A DNA stretch of 64,000 nt from Jiangellales bacterium. GTDB lineage: Bacteria > Actinomycetota > Actinomycetes > Jiangellales > Jiangellaceae. Of the stretch, positions 28,712 to 37,366 are shown in pieces. The stretch is taken from assembly GCA_030447955.1 (NCBI GenBank), contig JAUJNY010000005.1, forward strand, positions 140,455 through 204,454, given 5' to 3'. How positions within the stretch are numbered: the stretch's first letter is position 1; every line of letters starts with the position of its first letter. The position numbers were made by a program, and so were the translations under genes. Below the pieces are notes generated by a model. That model had not been told where the DNA came from. It saw only the letters and a list, made by a program, of their open reading frames with translations, and searched no databases.

Positions 28712-29560
28712 TTGGCCGAGGTGTTCCACGACGACGACGCCGACCTGTCCGTGGTTCAGTCGCGCCACGTGGCCGTGCTGGGCTATGGGGACGCCGGCGA
28801 GGCCCACGCGCTGACGCTGCGCGATTCCGGGGTCGACGTACGCGTCGGCTTGCCGGAGTCCTCGCCGAACCGGCCGGGCGCCGAGGCCGAGGGGCTGCGC
28901 GTCGTCACGCCGTACGAGGCCTGCGAAGAGGCCGACCTCATCGTCGTACTCGCCCCCGACCAGGTCCAGCGGGAGCTGTACACCGAGGCGATCGAGCCCA
29001 ACCTGGTCGCCGGGGACACTCTCCTCTTCGGGGACGCGTCCGCGATCTGCTCCGGCGACATCACGCCCCTCGCGGGAGTCGACGTCTGCCTGGTTGCGGC
29101 GAGGGCACCCGGCGAGCTGCTGCGCGCCGAGTTCACCGCCGGGCGTGGGGTGCCGGTGCTGGTGGCGGTCGAGCAGGACGCCAGCGGGTCGGCGTGGCCG
29201 CTGACGCTGTCGTACGCCCGAGCGCTCGGCGGCACCCGGGCCGGAGCCATCCGCACCACCTTCGCCGAGGAGGCGGTGACCCGCCTGTTCGCCGAGCTGG
29301 CGGTGCGCGGAGGCGTCCAGGAACTGCTGCGGGCCGGGGTGCAGATCCTGGTCGAGGCTGGACACCAGCCGGAGGTCGCCTCCCTGTCCTGCCTGCCGGC
29401 GCTGGCGGCTGCGGCCGCGCCCGAAGGCGGCGGAAGTACTGGTCCCCAAGTCGTCGGGGAAACGGTCAGGGCGGCGATGCGTGGGGTGCTCAAAGAGATC
29501 ACACATGGTTCGCTGAGTAGCCGAGTCAGCACCCAAGCTGACACCGCGCAGCGGTGGTGA
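28712..29560 (+). CDS. Degenerate ketol-acid reductoisomerase (IlvC) paralog
   Basis: A 282-aa protein from a TTG at 28712 behind RBS GGAGAGGAAG. It begins LAEVFHDDDADLSVVQSRHV, nearly the standard IlvC opening, and VPVLVAVEQDASGSAWPLTL and GGTRAGAIRTTF are IlvC-like. Key positions have changed. The NADPH loop GYGSQGHA is GYGDAGEA, and VAPKGPGH is VAARAPGE, losing the Lys and His. TDLFGEQ is TRLFAEL, losing a metal-binding Asp. The C-terminal region that supplies further metal-binding Glu residues is rewritten (PEVASLSCLPALAA) and shortened. It therefore probably has no ketol-acid reductoisomerase activity. It may be a cofactor-binding or regulatory paralog. Confidence 0.8.
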   Translation: MAEVFHDDDADLSVVQSRHVAVLGYGDAGEAHALTLRDSGVDVRVGLPESSPNRPGAEAEGLRVVTPYEACEEADLIVVLAPDQVQRELYTEAIEPNLVAGDTLLFGDASAICSGDITPLAGVDVCLVAARAPGELLRAEFTAGRGVPVLVAVEQDASGSAWPLTLSYARALGGTRAGAIRTTFAEEAVTRLFAELAVRGGVQELLRAGVQILVEAGHQPEVASLSCLPALAAAAAPEGGGSTGPQVVGETVRAAMRGVLKEITHGSLSSRVSTQADTAQRW

Positions 29561-29712
29561 CCAGTCTCAGCACTCTGGTACGCGAGTGCGTAGCCGGCTC
29601 GACGAGTCGTCGGACTCCCCCGGGGAGCCGCACGACGGCGGGAGGAACCGCCCCGTGCCGAACTTTTCCAGTAGGCTCGGTCCTGAATTGGCCCAGTGAT
29701 CTAGGGGATCAG

Positions 29713-31185
29713 TTGCATGCGCCCGACGCCACGGTTCTCGACGTCCTCGACAACTTTTTTGTGCGAGAGGACCGCCTCGACTTCCGTACTCTTCCGGGTC
29801 GAGTACTCTACGAATTTGGTGATGAAGTCCGTCGTTTTGCCGACAGCGAGTTACCACCAGCTCTGGACGGCACAACACCGCCAGCTTATCTGGGGGGTTG
29901 GCCTTCTGCGAACTTCTGGGCCGTCCATGGGGACCTGGTCCTGTCGCAGTTGCTCTATTCGGGCCAGGTGCTGGTGAAGGATCCCGTTGTGGACTGGTTT
30001 TCGGACGATCAGTATCACATAAGCCACAAGATGGCAGCCCGCCCAGGATACCTGGCGCAGGACGGGACACCTAATGTAGCCGCCACGCGTGCCTTCTTGG
30101 TGAACGTGCTACCCTCCCTGCTCGCGTTGCGGCCATTGATTGCTGCTGGCATTGTTCGACTGGTGCCAGGCGAACGATTCTTTCGGGGGAACGCGACGGA
30201 GATCATGGATTTGCAACGGTCGCTAAGTCAGCGACTTGCTTCCGACCCTGTCGGCTACACGCGCGAATTCTCGCCGCCCGAGGTAGCCGTGGAGGACAAC
30301 GTGCGCGGGATGTTCACCTTCGTCGGTGGCGAGCGCGAGCCGCAGCTCAAACGGGCAATCGACGATGGCTTGCTGCACTTCGCGAGAGAATATGCGTTTG
30401 CACACAGCCAGGGTGCCGTGTACATAGCGCCCTTCCGACATGAAGTGCACCTGTGCTCGGAAGGCCTAGGCGAGAACCTGTCGCCCTCCATACGTGTCGC
30501 TCAGACACTGCTGCGGTCAGAATTGCCGATATTCTCGGGGCTCACACCTTCCCTCATTGCCAAGCTGCGAGACGACGACAACTTCGCCTCCTTTCGAGCC
30601 GAACTACATCAGACGTATGCAGGCGCGCCGGTCGAGGCAGGCGAGTCGGAAGTCGCGGCCTACATCGCCGATCAGGAGCAAGCTCTCTTGGCGCCTAGAA
30701 TCCGCCAAGCGGCGGCCGCAGTGGACCGCGGCGTACTAGACAGAGTTGGGATTAGCCTCACCGGTTCTGGGTTCAACCTGCTTTCCGGCCTCGCGGTCGA
30801 TCTGGCTGCCGGAACTAGCGGCTTGGGTGTCGTGGCGGGCGCAACCAAGACAGCGATCGAAGGATGGATGCAACGACGCAACGTCACGGGTAGTCGCTCC
30901 ATATGGAGCGCCCTTGTGCGCCACAACAGGTCAGTTGCCCATGAAGTGTCCGGTGTGCAGGCGGTCGCGGGCTCGACCGAGCCATCCGACTTTTGGGGCA
31001 TTCCGGAGCACCCTTCCAGAACGGTCGTGGTGTCCCGCGGCGCACTACTGACCGACTTCGTGCCCAGCGCTGCCGCTGACCCCTCAGCTACCCACGGCTA
31101 CTCGGCGGGTTCTTACCGTGCATGCGATTGTGGGAGTGGGCTTAAGTTCAAGTTCTGCTGCCGCGGGATCCGGCCGAGCTCCTGA
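29713..31185 (+). CDS. Large uncharacterised protein with C-terminal SEC-C zinc motif; lower GC than neighbours
   Basis: About 490 aa from a TTG at 29713, with AGGGGA just upstream and a TAGGCT -10 hexamer at 29672-29677. An in-frame GTG at 29554 would lie upstream of that promoter and add about 53 low-quality residues. The body is unfamiliar: DLVLSQLLYSGQVLVKDPVV, HFAREYAFAHSQGAVYIAPF, RVAQTLLRSELPIFSGLTP. There is a small-residue hydrophobic stretch near FNLLSGLAVDLAAGTSGLG. The end carries CDCGSGLKFKFCC, a SEC-C zinc-binding motif. Base composition and codon use are visibly less GC-rich than neighbours, which suggests horizontal acquisition. No function assigned. Confidence 0.8.
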   Translation: MHAPDATVLDVLDNFFVREDRLDFRTLPGRVLYEFGDEVRRFADSELPPALDGTTPPAYLGGWPSANFWAVHGDLVLSQLLYSGQVLVKDPVVDWFSDDQYHISHKMAARPGYLAQDGTPNVAATRAFLVNVLPSLLALRPLIAAGIVRLVPGERFFRGNATEIMDLQRSLSQRLASDPVGYTREFSPPEVAVEDNVRGMFTFVGGEREPQLKRAIDDGLLHFAREYAFAHSQGAVYIAPFRHEVHLCSEGLGENLSPSIRVAQTLLRSELPIFSGLTPSLIAKLRDDDNFASFRAELHQTYAGAPVEAGESEVAAYIADQEQALLAPRIRQAAAAVDRGVLDRVGISLTGSGFNLLSGLAVDLAAGTSGLGVVAGATKTAIEGWMQRRNVTGSRSIWSALVRHNRSVAHEVSGVQAVAGSTEPSDFWGIPEHPSRTVVVSRGALLTDFVPSAAADPSATHGYSAGSYRACDCGSGLKFKFCCRGIRPSS

Positions 31186-31228
31186 CGGCCCGCGCGCTCA
31201 TGTCGAAGGCAGAAGCCCTGAAGGGCCT

Positions 31229-31306
31229 ATGACTGATCGACCCGAGGATCTGGCCGAGTTGGCCGTACGAGGGCGGCGAAAGGTTCGACGCGCGTTGGCC
31301 AAGTAG
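31229..31306 (+). CDS. Possible 25-residue basic peptide
   Basis: ATG at 31229 preceded by GAAGGG gives MTDRPEDLAELAVRGRRKVR followed by RALAK and a stop. It sits between the SEC-C gene and a GNAT gene. The Arg/Lys-rich sequence looks protein-like, but nothing else supports translation; it may be a remnant. Confidence 0.25.
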   Translation: MTDRPEDLAELAVRGRRKVRRALAK

Positions 31307-31394
31307 CCGTAACGCCGAGACGAGTGCTTGGGCTTCTGCAGGGTTCCCGACAGCCCTCCCCTCACGGCTACGGCCTGGACGGCATGATCGGCGA

Positions 31395-31808
31395 GTGCGC
31401 GTCGAGGTCCTGCCCCAGCACCTGCACCCCGCCGCGATCGCCCTGTGGCATGAGGTGGGTCTGACCCGGCCGTGGAACGACCCCGAGGCCGACCTGCGTC
31501 GAGCCCTCGACGGCGCGGAGTCGACGGTGCTGGCTGGCCTGGACGACGAGGCGCTTATAGCGACGGCGATGGTGGGGCACGACGGCCACCGGGGCTGGGT
31601 GTACTACCTGGCGGTGAGCCCGGAGCGCCAGCACCGCGGTTACGGCTCGCAGCTGATGGCGGCCTGCGAGCTGTGGCTGCTGGACCGGGGAGTCCCGAAG
31701 ATCAACGTGATGGTGCGCGGCAGCAACGAGGTCGCGGTCGGCTTCTACCAGCGGCTGGGCTACGGCGCGGACGACGTACGCGTGCTGTCCCGCCGGCTGA
31801 TCCGGTAG
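31395..31808 (+). CDS. GNAT-family N-acetyltransferase
   Basis: A 137-aa acetyltransferase that would use acetyl-CoA. Motif A is YYLAVSPERQHRGYGSQLMA (the QxxGxG pyrophosphate loop), followed by INVMVRGSNEVAVGFYQRLG (motif B), as in the YpeA-like group. GTG start at 31395; no clear RBS. The substrate is unknown; small GNATs of this type acetylate proteins, amines or antibiotics. It is followed after 17 bp by the DUF2237 gene. Confidence 0.85.
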   Translation: MRVEVLPQHLHPAAIALWHEVGLTRPWNDPEADLRRALDGAESTVLAGLDDEALIATAMVGHDGHRGWVYYLAVSPERQHRGYGSQLMAACELWLLDRGVPKINVMVRGSNEVAVGFYQRLGYGADDVRVLSRRLIR

Positions 31809-31825
31809 ATGCCAGGCTGTCCCTC

Positions 31826-32217
31826 GTGACAGCAGACCAGAACGTGCTCGGCGGGGCGTTAGACGCCTGCGGCAGCGACCCGGTGACCGGCTTCTACCGG
31901 GACGGGCACTGCCGGACCGGACCGCAGGACCTCGGCAGCCACACCGTGTGCGCGGTCGTTACCGCGGAGTTCCTGGCCCACCAGCAGCGGGTCGGCAACG
32001 ACCTCAGCACCCTCGGCCGGAGTACCGCTTCCCGGGGCTGCGACCCGGGGACCGCTGGTGCGTTGTCGCGGTGCGCTGGCTGCAGGCCTACCAGGCCGGT
32101 GTGGCGGCACCGGTGGTGCTCGCCGCGACGCACGCCCGCGCCCTCGAGGTCGTCCCGCTCGAGGCGCTGCAAGAACACGCCGTGGACGTGCCAGCCGACC
32201 CCGGCTGGCTCGGCTGA
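31826..32217 (+). pseudogene. DUF2237-family gene with one apparent single-base deletion
   Basis: The GTG at 31826 opens TADQNVLGGALDACGSDPVT, followed by DLGSHTVCAVVTAEFLAHQQ and GNDLST, typical of DUF2237. At a CCC run (32010-32012) the frame is lost. Adding one C continues as PRPEYRFPGLRPGDRWCVVA, then WLQAYQAGVAAPVVLAATHA and ALEVVPLEALQEHAVDVPAD to a stop at 32217. Both halves are well conserved, so a homopolymer miscall is more likely than decay. The family (about 120 aa) is of unknown function. Confidence 0.85.
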
Positions 32218-32230
32218 CCCCGGCGTTTCC

Positions 32231-32839
32231 TTACTGAAAGAAGTCCGGCTCCCGGCCGGTCAGCCCAAGCAGCCTGTCCTGCAGCGACGCGTCGGCCGGC
32301 ACCTCGACCGCGGGTCCGAAGACTCCGATCTGGCGCCACTCCTCGGCATGCGGCTCGATCTCCTCCCACAGCCCCTGCACGAGGTCGTCCGGCAGCTTCG
32401 TGCTCGCACCGATGACCTTGGCGATGTCATGGGCACGCAGGCCGCGGAAGCCGGTGACCTGCCACAAGTACTCCCGAGCGGGGAAGTCGCCGAACGAGCA
32501 GTGCACCGTACGGTCCGGGGCGTCCAGGGCGCTGGCCGCCGCGCAGGCCTTCTCGACGAGGGCGGCGAAGTTTCCCTTCGGGTCCTCGCCGAGCAGGTCA
32601 CCGGAGTACGCGTCCTTGCCAACCTCGTCCATCGTCCGACCGGCCAGCATGTCGGGCACCCAGGCGTCGTCGTACGCGTGGTAGTTGACGACGTCGCGCA
32701 GCGTCACTTTGCGATCCTGCTGGTGCATGGCGAAGTCAGCCGGCATCTCCATTGACCATTGGTCGTCCCTGATCTGGTCGATCACGCTCTTCAGCGCGTG
32801 GTCGGCCATGACGAAGACATCCTGCTCGCGCACCGCCAT
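32231..32839 (-). CDS. TIGR03086/MDMPI-type metal-binding protein
   Basis: A 202-aa protein of the DinB/mycothiol-dependent maleylpyruvate isomerase superfamily, found mainly in mycothiol producers. Metal-binding histidines are likely in LRDVVNYHAYDDAWVPDML (about 47-65) and GLRAHDIAKVIGAS (about 132-145). The C-terminal VEVPADASLQDRLLGLTGRE is the TIGR03086 tail. It is probably a mycothiol-dependent enzyme, reaction unknown. GTG or ATG start at 32839; the following gene on this strand is upstream at 33484 with a 50-bp gap. Confidence 0.8.
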   Translation of the reverse strand: MAVREQDVFVMADHALKSVIDQIRDDQWSMEMPADFAMHQQDRKVTLRDVVNYHAYDDAWVPDMLAGRTMDEVGKDAYSGDLLGEDPKGNFAALVEKACAAASALDAPDRTVHCSFGDFPAREYLWQVTGFRGLRAHDIAKVIGASTKLPDDLVQGLWEEIEPHAEEWRQIGVFGPAVEVPADASLQDRLLGLTGREPDFFQ

Positions 32840-32890
32840 CTCCTCCTCGCTGCCGTACGCCTTGCCGTGGCCCTCTCGACGTTACGGCAG

Positions 32891-33484
32891 TCATCCGTCC
32901 GGCTCACTCCGCCGGGAGAGGCGAGCTACGAGCAGGCCGGCCAGTCCCGCCCCGAGCGTCCCGAGGGCCTCGTCGCCCAGCGTGTCCTGGTAGGCGGTGT
33001 CCAGCTCGGTGCCGTGGCGGATGAACGTGTACCACTCGCCGAGCTCCCAACCGATCGCCAGCAGCGCACCGATGCCGGTGACAAGCAGACCGATCACCCA
33101 GGGCGGGGAGATGTTGGCGCGGAGCAGCAGCAGGCCGATCCCGGCGCAGAGCAGGAACCAGTTGACGAAGTGGTTGGCGTCGTCCCACCAGACGACGGTG
33201 TCGTAGAGATCCACGGTGTTCCCCGTCACGTCGATCAGGAACGGCGCCATGATCAGCGTGAAGCCAGCCCATGGCAGCGGCGCCGACGTACGGCGGACGC
33301 GCCGGTGCAGCATCCACAGCGCCGGGACGAGCAGCATGAGCAGGGGATAGGCGACCAGGCGCGCCCCGAAGCCCTTACCGGAGAACTGCGGCAGCCCGGG
33401 GACGAAGGTGCCCACGAGGAGTTGCCCGACCGTTGCGACGAACAAGCCAATGGCGATCCGACGTGGCCACGGGGCAGATGTCAC
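32891..33484 (-). CDS. Six-helix integral membrane protein (DUF2238/YjdF-like)
   Basis: A 197-aa protein with about six membrane spans (IAIGLFVATVGQLLVGTFVP, VAYPLLMLLVPALWML, FTLIMAPFLIDVTGN, HFVNWFLLCAGIGLLLL, WVIGLLVTGIGALLAIGWEL, ALGTLGAGLAGLLVARL). Conserved-looking polar residues lie in VVWWDDANHFVNW and GWELGEWYTFIRHG. These resemble DUF2238, whose function is unknown. It probably shares a transcript with the TIGR03086-type gene downstream. Start at 33484. Confidence 0.65.
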   Translation of the reverse strand: MTSAPWPRRIAIGLFVATVGQLLVGTFVPGLPQFSGKGFGARLVAYPLLMLLVPALWMLHRRVRRTSAPLPWAGFTLIMAPFLIDVTGNTVDLYDTVVWWDDANHFVNWFLLCAGIGLLLLRANISPPWVIGLLVTGIGALLAIGWELGEWYTFIRHGTELDTAYQDTLGDEALGTLGAGLAGLLVARLSRRSEPDG

Positions 33485-33563
33485 GGGCAGTCCTTCTTCT
33501 CTTTCATCTCGACGCGGGGGACAGTGCAGCAGACGGCAGGGGGATACAGGTCAGGAGACGATC

Positions 33564-34343
33564 GTGGACGTGCTGGTTCTGGGGGCCACCGGCTCGCTGG
33601 GGCGGAGCGTGAGCGCCGAGCTCGGGCAGCGGGGGCACCGCGTACGGGCCGCGTCGCGGCGGGTTCGGCCGACCACTGAGGGCCAGCCGAGCTGGGTCCG
33701 CGTGGACCTGAGTACCGGGGCTGGGCTGGGTCGGGCGGTCGAGGGTGTGGACGCGGCGATCGACGCGGCGAACGTACGCAGCGCGCGGCGTGCCGCGCTC
33801 GACGCGGTCCTGGTCGATGGGACCCGCCGCGTGCTCGAGGCCTGTCAAGCGGCCGGGGGGATCCACTACGTCGGGATCTCGATCGTCGGCATCGATCAGG
33901 TCCCGTATGCCTATTACCGGGCCAAGCTGCGCCAGGAGCGGGTGATCGAGAGCGGGCCCGCGCCATGGTCGTTGTTGCGCGCCACCCAGTTCCACGACCT
34001 CATCGACCAGCTGTTTCGCGCAGCGGCGCGGCTTCCGGTGCTGGCCCTGCCTACGGCGGTGCGCATCCAACCCGTGGATGTCGCTGACGTCGCCCGGCGA
34101 CTGGCGGACGCGGCCGAGCGACCCGCGGGCGGACGACTGCCAGAGGTCGGCGGTCCCCGCGTGCAAACTCTCGGCGAGCTCGCCGAGGAGTGGACGCGAG
34201 CCCGGCGGCTCAGCAAGCGGGTGGTGCGGCTGCCGCTGCCGGGGCGAATCGGTGGGCCACTGACTGCCGGGGCACTCTGCACTCCGGATAACGCCGTGGA
34301 CGGACGCTCCTTCAAGCAGTGGCTCGCCGCAGGCCCGCGGTGA
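33564..34343 (+). CDS. NmrA/atypical SDR-type NAD(P)-binding protein
   Basis: A 259-aa Rossmann protein from the GTG at 33564, preceded by AGGAG nine bases upstream. The motif VLVLGATGSLGRSVSAELGQ is the atypical-SDR nucleotide site. IHYVGISIVGIDQVPYAYYR includes a Tyr-x-x-x-Lys-like YYRAK. Further on, WSLLRATQFHDLIDQLF and VQPVDVADVA-like segments match the NmrA/YesF-type group. Possibly an NAD(P)H-dependent reductase or redox sensor; no substrate can be assigned. Confidence 0.82.
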   Translation: MDVLVLGATGSLGRSVSAELGQRGHRVRAASRRVRPTTEGQPSWVRVDLSTGAGLGRAVEGVDAAIDAANVRSARRAALDAVLVDGTRRVLEACQAAGGIHYVGISIVGIDQVPYAYYRAKLRQERVIESGPAPWSLLRATQFHDLIDQLFRAAARLPVLALPTAVRIQPVDVADVARRLADAAERPAGGRLPEVGGPRVQTLGELAEEWTRARRLSKRVVRLPLPGRIGGPLTAGALCTPDNAVDGRSFKQWLAAGPR

Positions 34344-34359
34344 CCCGCACCAGTCGGCG

Positions 34360-34365
34360 TACGCT
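34360..34365 (+). promoter_or_regulatory. -10 hexamer of a probable leaderless transcript (DUF2277)
   Basis: TACGCT ends 6 nt before the ATG at 34372; no Shine-Dalgarno between. Confidence 0.5.
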
Positions 34366-34371
34366 CCCGCC

Positions 34372-34605
34372 ATGTGTCGCAGCATCAAGACCTTGCGGGC
34401 GCCGTACGTGGACGAGCTCACCGAGGACGACGTGCGTGCCGCCGCGTTGCAGTACGTCCGCAAGGTGAGCGGCTTCCGCTCCCCGGCCCAACACAACGCC
34501 GAGGCCTTTGACCGCGCCGTGGACACCATCGCTACCGCCACGCGCGACCTGCTCGACGGGCTCGAGATCCGGGCCCAACGAGCGACGCAGCCTCGCGCAG
34601 GCTAG
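34372..34605 (+). CDS. DUF2277-family small protein
   Basis: A 77-aa protein that starts MCRSIKTLRAP and contains EIRAA-like DVRAAALQYVRKVSGFRSPA and FDRAVDTIATATRDLLDGLE. This is the usual DUF2277 pattern (MCRNIKTL... ALQ(F/Y)VRK(L/V)SG). The family is unannotated; the N-terminal Met-Cys-Arg is invariant in it. The ATG has a leaderless-type -10. Confidence 0.88.
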   Translation: MCRSIKTLRAPYVDELTEDDVRAAALQYVRKVSGFRSPAQHNAEAFDRAVDTIATATRDLLDGLEIRAQRATQPRAG

Positions 34606-34760
34606 CCGCCCGGGGAGGCGGCTGAACAAGTCGCGTCGCGCATACGGGCGGCAAGCCGAAGTACGTGCCATCTGAATTCAACGTTGCCGGCTCGGCCTCC
34701 GTATGGACTGTTGACAGCCAGCCAGAGACGTGGCGGTGCAACGGTGACAAGGAGTCCTTG

Positions 34761-35324
34761 ATGAAGCGATGGATGGTCGCGCTCGCGGCAGCCGCCACGG
34801 TCGGCGCGGCAGGCACAGCGGCAGCTTTACCGGCGTCCGCAACCCTCGGCACCGAACGGGTCGTGTCGGCGTCCGACCCCGAGGACGTAGGGAACAGGCT
34901 CGACATCGTTGACGAGCGGTTTCGGCTGAACGGCGACGGGACGGCGACATTGCGCATCCGCACCGCTGAGACGTGGCGCTGCACCTATCTCCAGAACTTC
35001 GGGGACAACGGTGAGGCTTACTCGGCTGGCCTGCTGTGGGACTTTGACCGGGGCGCTGACGGACATTTCGGCGACATCGTCGGTGCCTTCGGCTGCGACG
35101 ACGGCAGCCTGACCTTCACGCTCCACCACACCTCGGGCGCTCACCCGGATCGCCACTTCCTGGCCAGTCGGCCAACGGCCCTTAGTGCCGTGGTGACCAT
35201 CCCCCGGCGAGCACTGCACGCCCAGCACATCGACCTCCGAGCGGTGAGCCGGTTCAGTGGGACCAAGGCCGGTCACACCGCCATTGACGAGGAAGACCTC
35301 ACCCCGGTTCTCCGAGCCTTCTAG
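34761..35324 (+). CDS. Secreted protein of unknown function
   Basis: A 187-aa protein. The ATG at 34761 has RBS AAGGAG six bases upstream, deciding against an in-frame ATG at 34665. The signal peptide is MKRWMVALAAAATVGAAGTA, with cleavage near ALPASA-TLG (about residue 30). The mature part has acidic and aromatic stretches (DERFRLNGDGTATLRIRTAE, FGDNGEAYSAGLLWDFDRGA) and two Cys (TWRCTY; FGCDDG) that could form a disulfide. I do not recognise a family. Confidence 0.75.
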   Translation: MKRWMVALAAAATVGAAGTAAALPASATLGTERVVSASDPEDVGNRLDIVDERFRLNGDGTATLRIRTAETWRCTYLQNFGDNGEAYSAGLLWDFDRGADGHFGDIVGAFGCDDGSLTFTLHHTSGAHPDRHFLASRPTALSAVVTIPRRALHAQHIDLRAVSRFSGTKAGHTAIDEEDLTPVLRAF

Positions 35325-35399
35325 ATCATCGCTGGCGCCGGCTGTCTCCACGGGCGCTGGTAGCGTGCGGCAGATCCCCCTGCTGCTCGCGGAGGCACC

Positions 35400-36503
35400 T
35401 TGACGAGCCCGCCGGACCGCCTTGAGTTCGCTACGACGCTCACGGCGAGTCGCCTCCCTGACGTGCAGCGGGACGCCGTGCTGGCCGCGCCCGGCTTCGG
35501 CGTGACGTTCACCGACCACATGGTGACCGCCACCTGGACCCCGGACGCGGGCTGGCACGACGCCGGCCTACGGCCGTACGCCGCGCTCGCCCTCGACCCG
35601 GCGACGGCGGTGTTCCACTACGCGCAGGCGATCTTCGAGGGGCTCAAGGCGTACCGGCATGCCGACGGGTCCATCTGGACCTTTCGGCCCGAGGCCAACG
35701 CCGCGCGCTTCCAGCGCAGCGCGCAGCGCATGGCGCTGCCCGAGCTGGCGGTCGACCACTTCGTCGCCGCTCTCGACCTGCTCATCACAACCGACCAGGA
35801 GTGGGTCCCCGACGGCAGCGGCGAGCGGAGCCTGTACCTGCGGCCGTTCATGTTCGCCTCCGAGAGCTTCCTCGGGGTGCGCCCGGCCAAGGAGGTGACG
35901 TTCTGCCTCATCGCCTCACCCGCCGGTGCCTACTTTTCCAAGGGGCTCAGCCCGGTGTCGATCTGGTTGTCGCAGGACTACACGCGGGCGGCGCCCGGCG
36001 GGACCGGAGCGGCCAAGTGCGCCGGCAACTACGGGGCCAGCCTGGTCGCGCAGCAGGAGGCGATCGCCAACGGTTGCGACCAGGTCTGCTTCCTGGACGC
36101 GACCGAGCACCGCTTTGTGGAGGAGCTCGGCGGCATGAACCTCTACTTCGTGTACGACGACGGCTCGATCGTCACTCCGGAGCTGTCCGGGACGATCCTC
36201 GAAGGCATCACCCGCGCGTCGATCCTCGAGCTCGCAGCCGAGGGCGGGCACAAGGTCGAGGAGCGAGGGGTCGACGTGGACGAGTGGCGCGAGGGTGTAC
36301 AGAGCGGCCGCATCACCGAGGTCTTCGCCTGCGGCACCGCGGCCGTCGTCACGCCGATCGGACGGCTGGCCTGGGACGGCGGCGAGCTGACGATGGCCGG
36401 AGCAGCGGCTGGACCGGTCACCGCGGAGATCCGGGAGGCGCTCGTCGCCATCCAGTACGGCCGCGTCGAGGACACCCACGGCTGGCTGCACCGCGTCGTC
36501 TGA
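35400..36503 (+). CDS. ilvE: Branched-chain amino acid aminotransferase
   Basis: A 367-aa class IV PLP aminotransferase for the last step of Leu, Ile and Val synthesis. The TTG start at 35400 has RBS GGAGG five bases upstream. Blocks: YAQAIFEGLKAYRHADGSIW, FRPEANAARFQRSAQRMALP, YLRPFMFASESFLGVRPA, the Schiff-base Lys in GTGAAKCAGNYGASLVAQQE (about K206), EELGGMNLYFVYDDG and GTAAVVTPIGRL. Length and motifs match the actinobacterial type. A TAGCGT hexamer at 35361-35366 may be its -10. Confidence 0.95.
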   Translation: MTSPPDRLEFATTLTASRLPDVQRDAVLAAPGFGVTFTDHMVTATWTPDAGWHDAGLRPYAALALDPATAVFHYAQAIFEGLKAYRHADGSIWTFRPEANAARFQRSAQRMALPELAVDHFVAALDLLITTDQEWVPDGSGERSLYLRPFMFASESFLGVRPAKEVTFCLIASPAGAYFSKGLSPVSIWLSQDYTRAAPGGTGAAKCAGNYGASLVAQQEAIANGCDQVCFLDATEHRFVEELGGMNLYFVYDDGSIVTPELSGTILEGITRASILELAAEGGHKVEERGVDVDEWREGVQSGRITEVFACGTAAVVTPIGRLAWDGGELTMAGAAAGPVTAEIREALVAIQYGRVEDTHGWLHRVV

Positions 36504-36563
36504 GCCGCACCGGCGCCAGCCGCAGCGGCGTCGTAACCGGCCTGGCGCCGTGACGCCTGCCGG

Positions 36564-36569
36564 TAGCCT
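36564..36569 (+). promoter_or_regulatory. -10 hexamer of a probable leaderless transcript (FAH-family gene)
   Basis: TAGCCT ends 6 nt before the GTG at 36576; no Shine-Dalgarno between. Confidence 0.45.
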
Positions 36570-36575
36570 CCCGGG

Positions 36576-37366
36576 GTGCGGGTCGCGCGGTTCACCACGG
36601 GGGACGACCCCCGCTACGGCATCGTCGAGGGGGACGCCGACGGCCCGGGCGCGGAGGCGGTCGTCTCCGTCCTCGACGGCGATCCGTTGTACCGATCGGT
36701 GCAGTTGACCGGCGAGCGGCTGGCGCTGGCGACGTACGCCTGCTCGCCCCGGTCATCCCGCGCAGCAAGGTCGTCGGGGTGGGGCGCAACTACGCCGACC
36801 ATGCGGCGGAGATGGCCGCGGACGTCCCGGCCGAGCCGCTGCTGTTCCTCAAGCCCAACACCGCGGTCGTCGGGCCTGGTGACCCGGTCGCGTTGCCGGC
36901 CCAGTCGGCGGAGGTGCACCACGAGGCCGAGCTCGCCGTCGTCATCGGGCGGCTCTGCAAGGACGTGCCCGTCGAGCGCGTCAGCGAGGTCGTGTTCGGC
37001 TACACCTGCGCCAACGACGTGACCGCGCGCGACCTGCAGCGCAGCGACGGCCAGTGGGCGCGAGCCAAGGGGTTCGACTCCTTCTGTCCGCTCGGCCCGT
37101 GGGTGGAGACCGAGCTCGACACCACCGACCTCGCCGTGACCTGCACGTGTGGTGGCGAGCTGCGCCAGGCTGGTCGTACAAAGCAGATGATCTTTGACGT
37201 CCCGGCGCTGGTGGCGTACGTCTCGGCGGCGTTCACGCTGCTGCCCGGTGACGTGATCCTCACCGGCACCCCCGCCGGCGTCGGCCCGCTCCTGGCCGGC
37301 GACGAGGTCGCCGTGTCCGTCGAGGGCATCGGCACCCTGACCAACCGGGTGGTCGAGCGTGACTGA
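36576..37366 (+). pseudogene. Fumarylacetoacetate hydrolase-family gene with one apparent single-base deletion
   Basis: The GTG at 36576 opens RVARFTTGDDPRYGIVEGDA. The frame breaks at about 36730-36731 (GGCGAC). One extra G gives LADVRLLAPVIPRSKVVGVG and then RNYADHAAEMAADVPAEPLL. The second part holds the FAH metal-binding region: EVHHEAELAVVIGRLCKDVP, GYTCANDVTARDLQRSDGQW, KGFDSFCPLGPWVET and PGDVILTGTPAGVGPLLAGD. It is typically a 2-keto acid or acylpyruvate hydrolase next to gltX in actinobacteria. The stop overlaps the gltX start by 8 bp. A sequencing error is likely. Confidence 0.85.

Noticed and set aside
29554-29712. N-terminal extension of the SEC-C protein from the GTG at 29554
   Set aside because: Sequence is Arg/Thr/Gly-rich without domain features and lies upstream of a better promoter and RBS serving the TTG at 29713.
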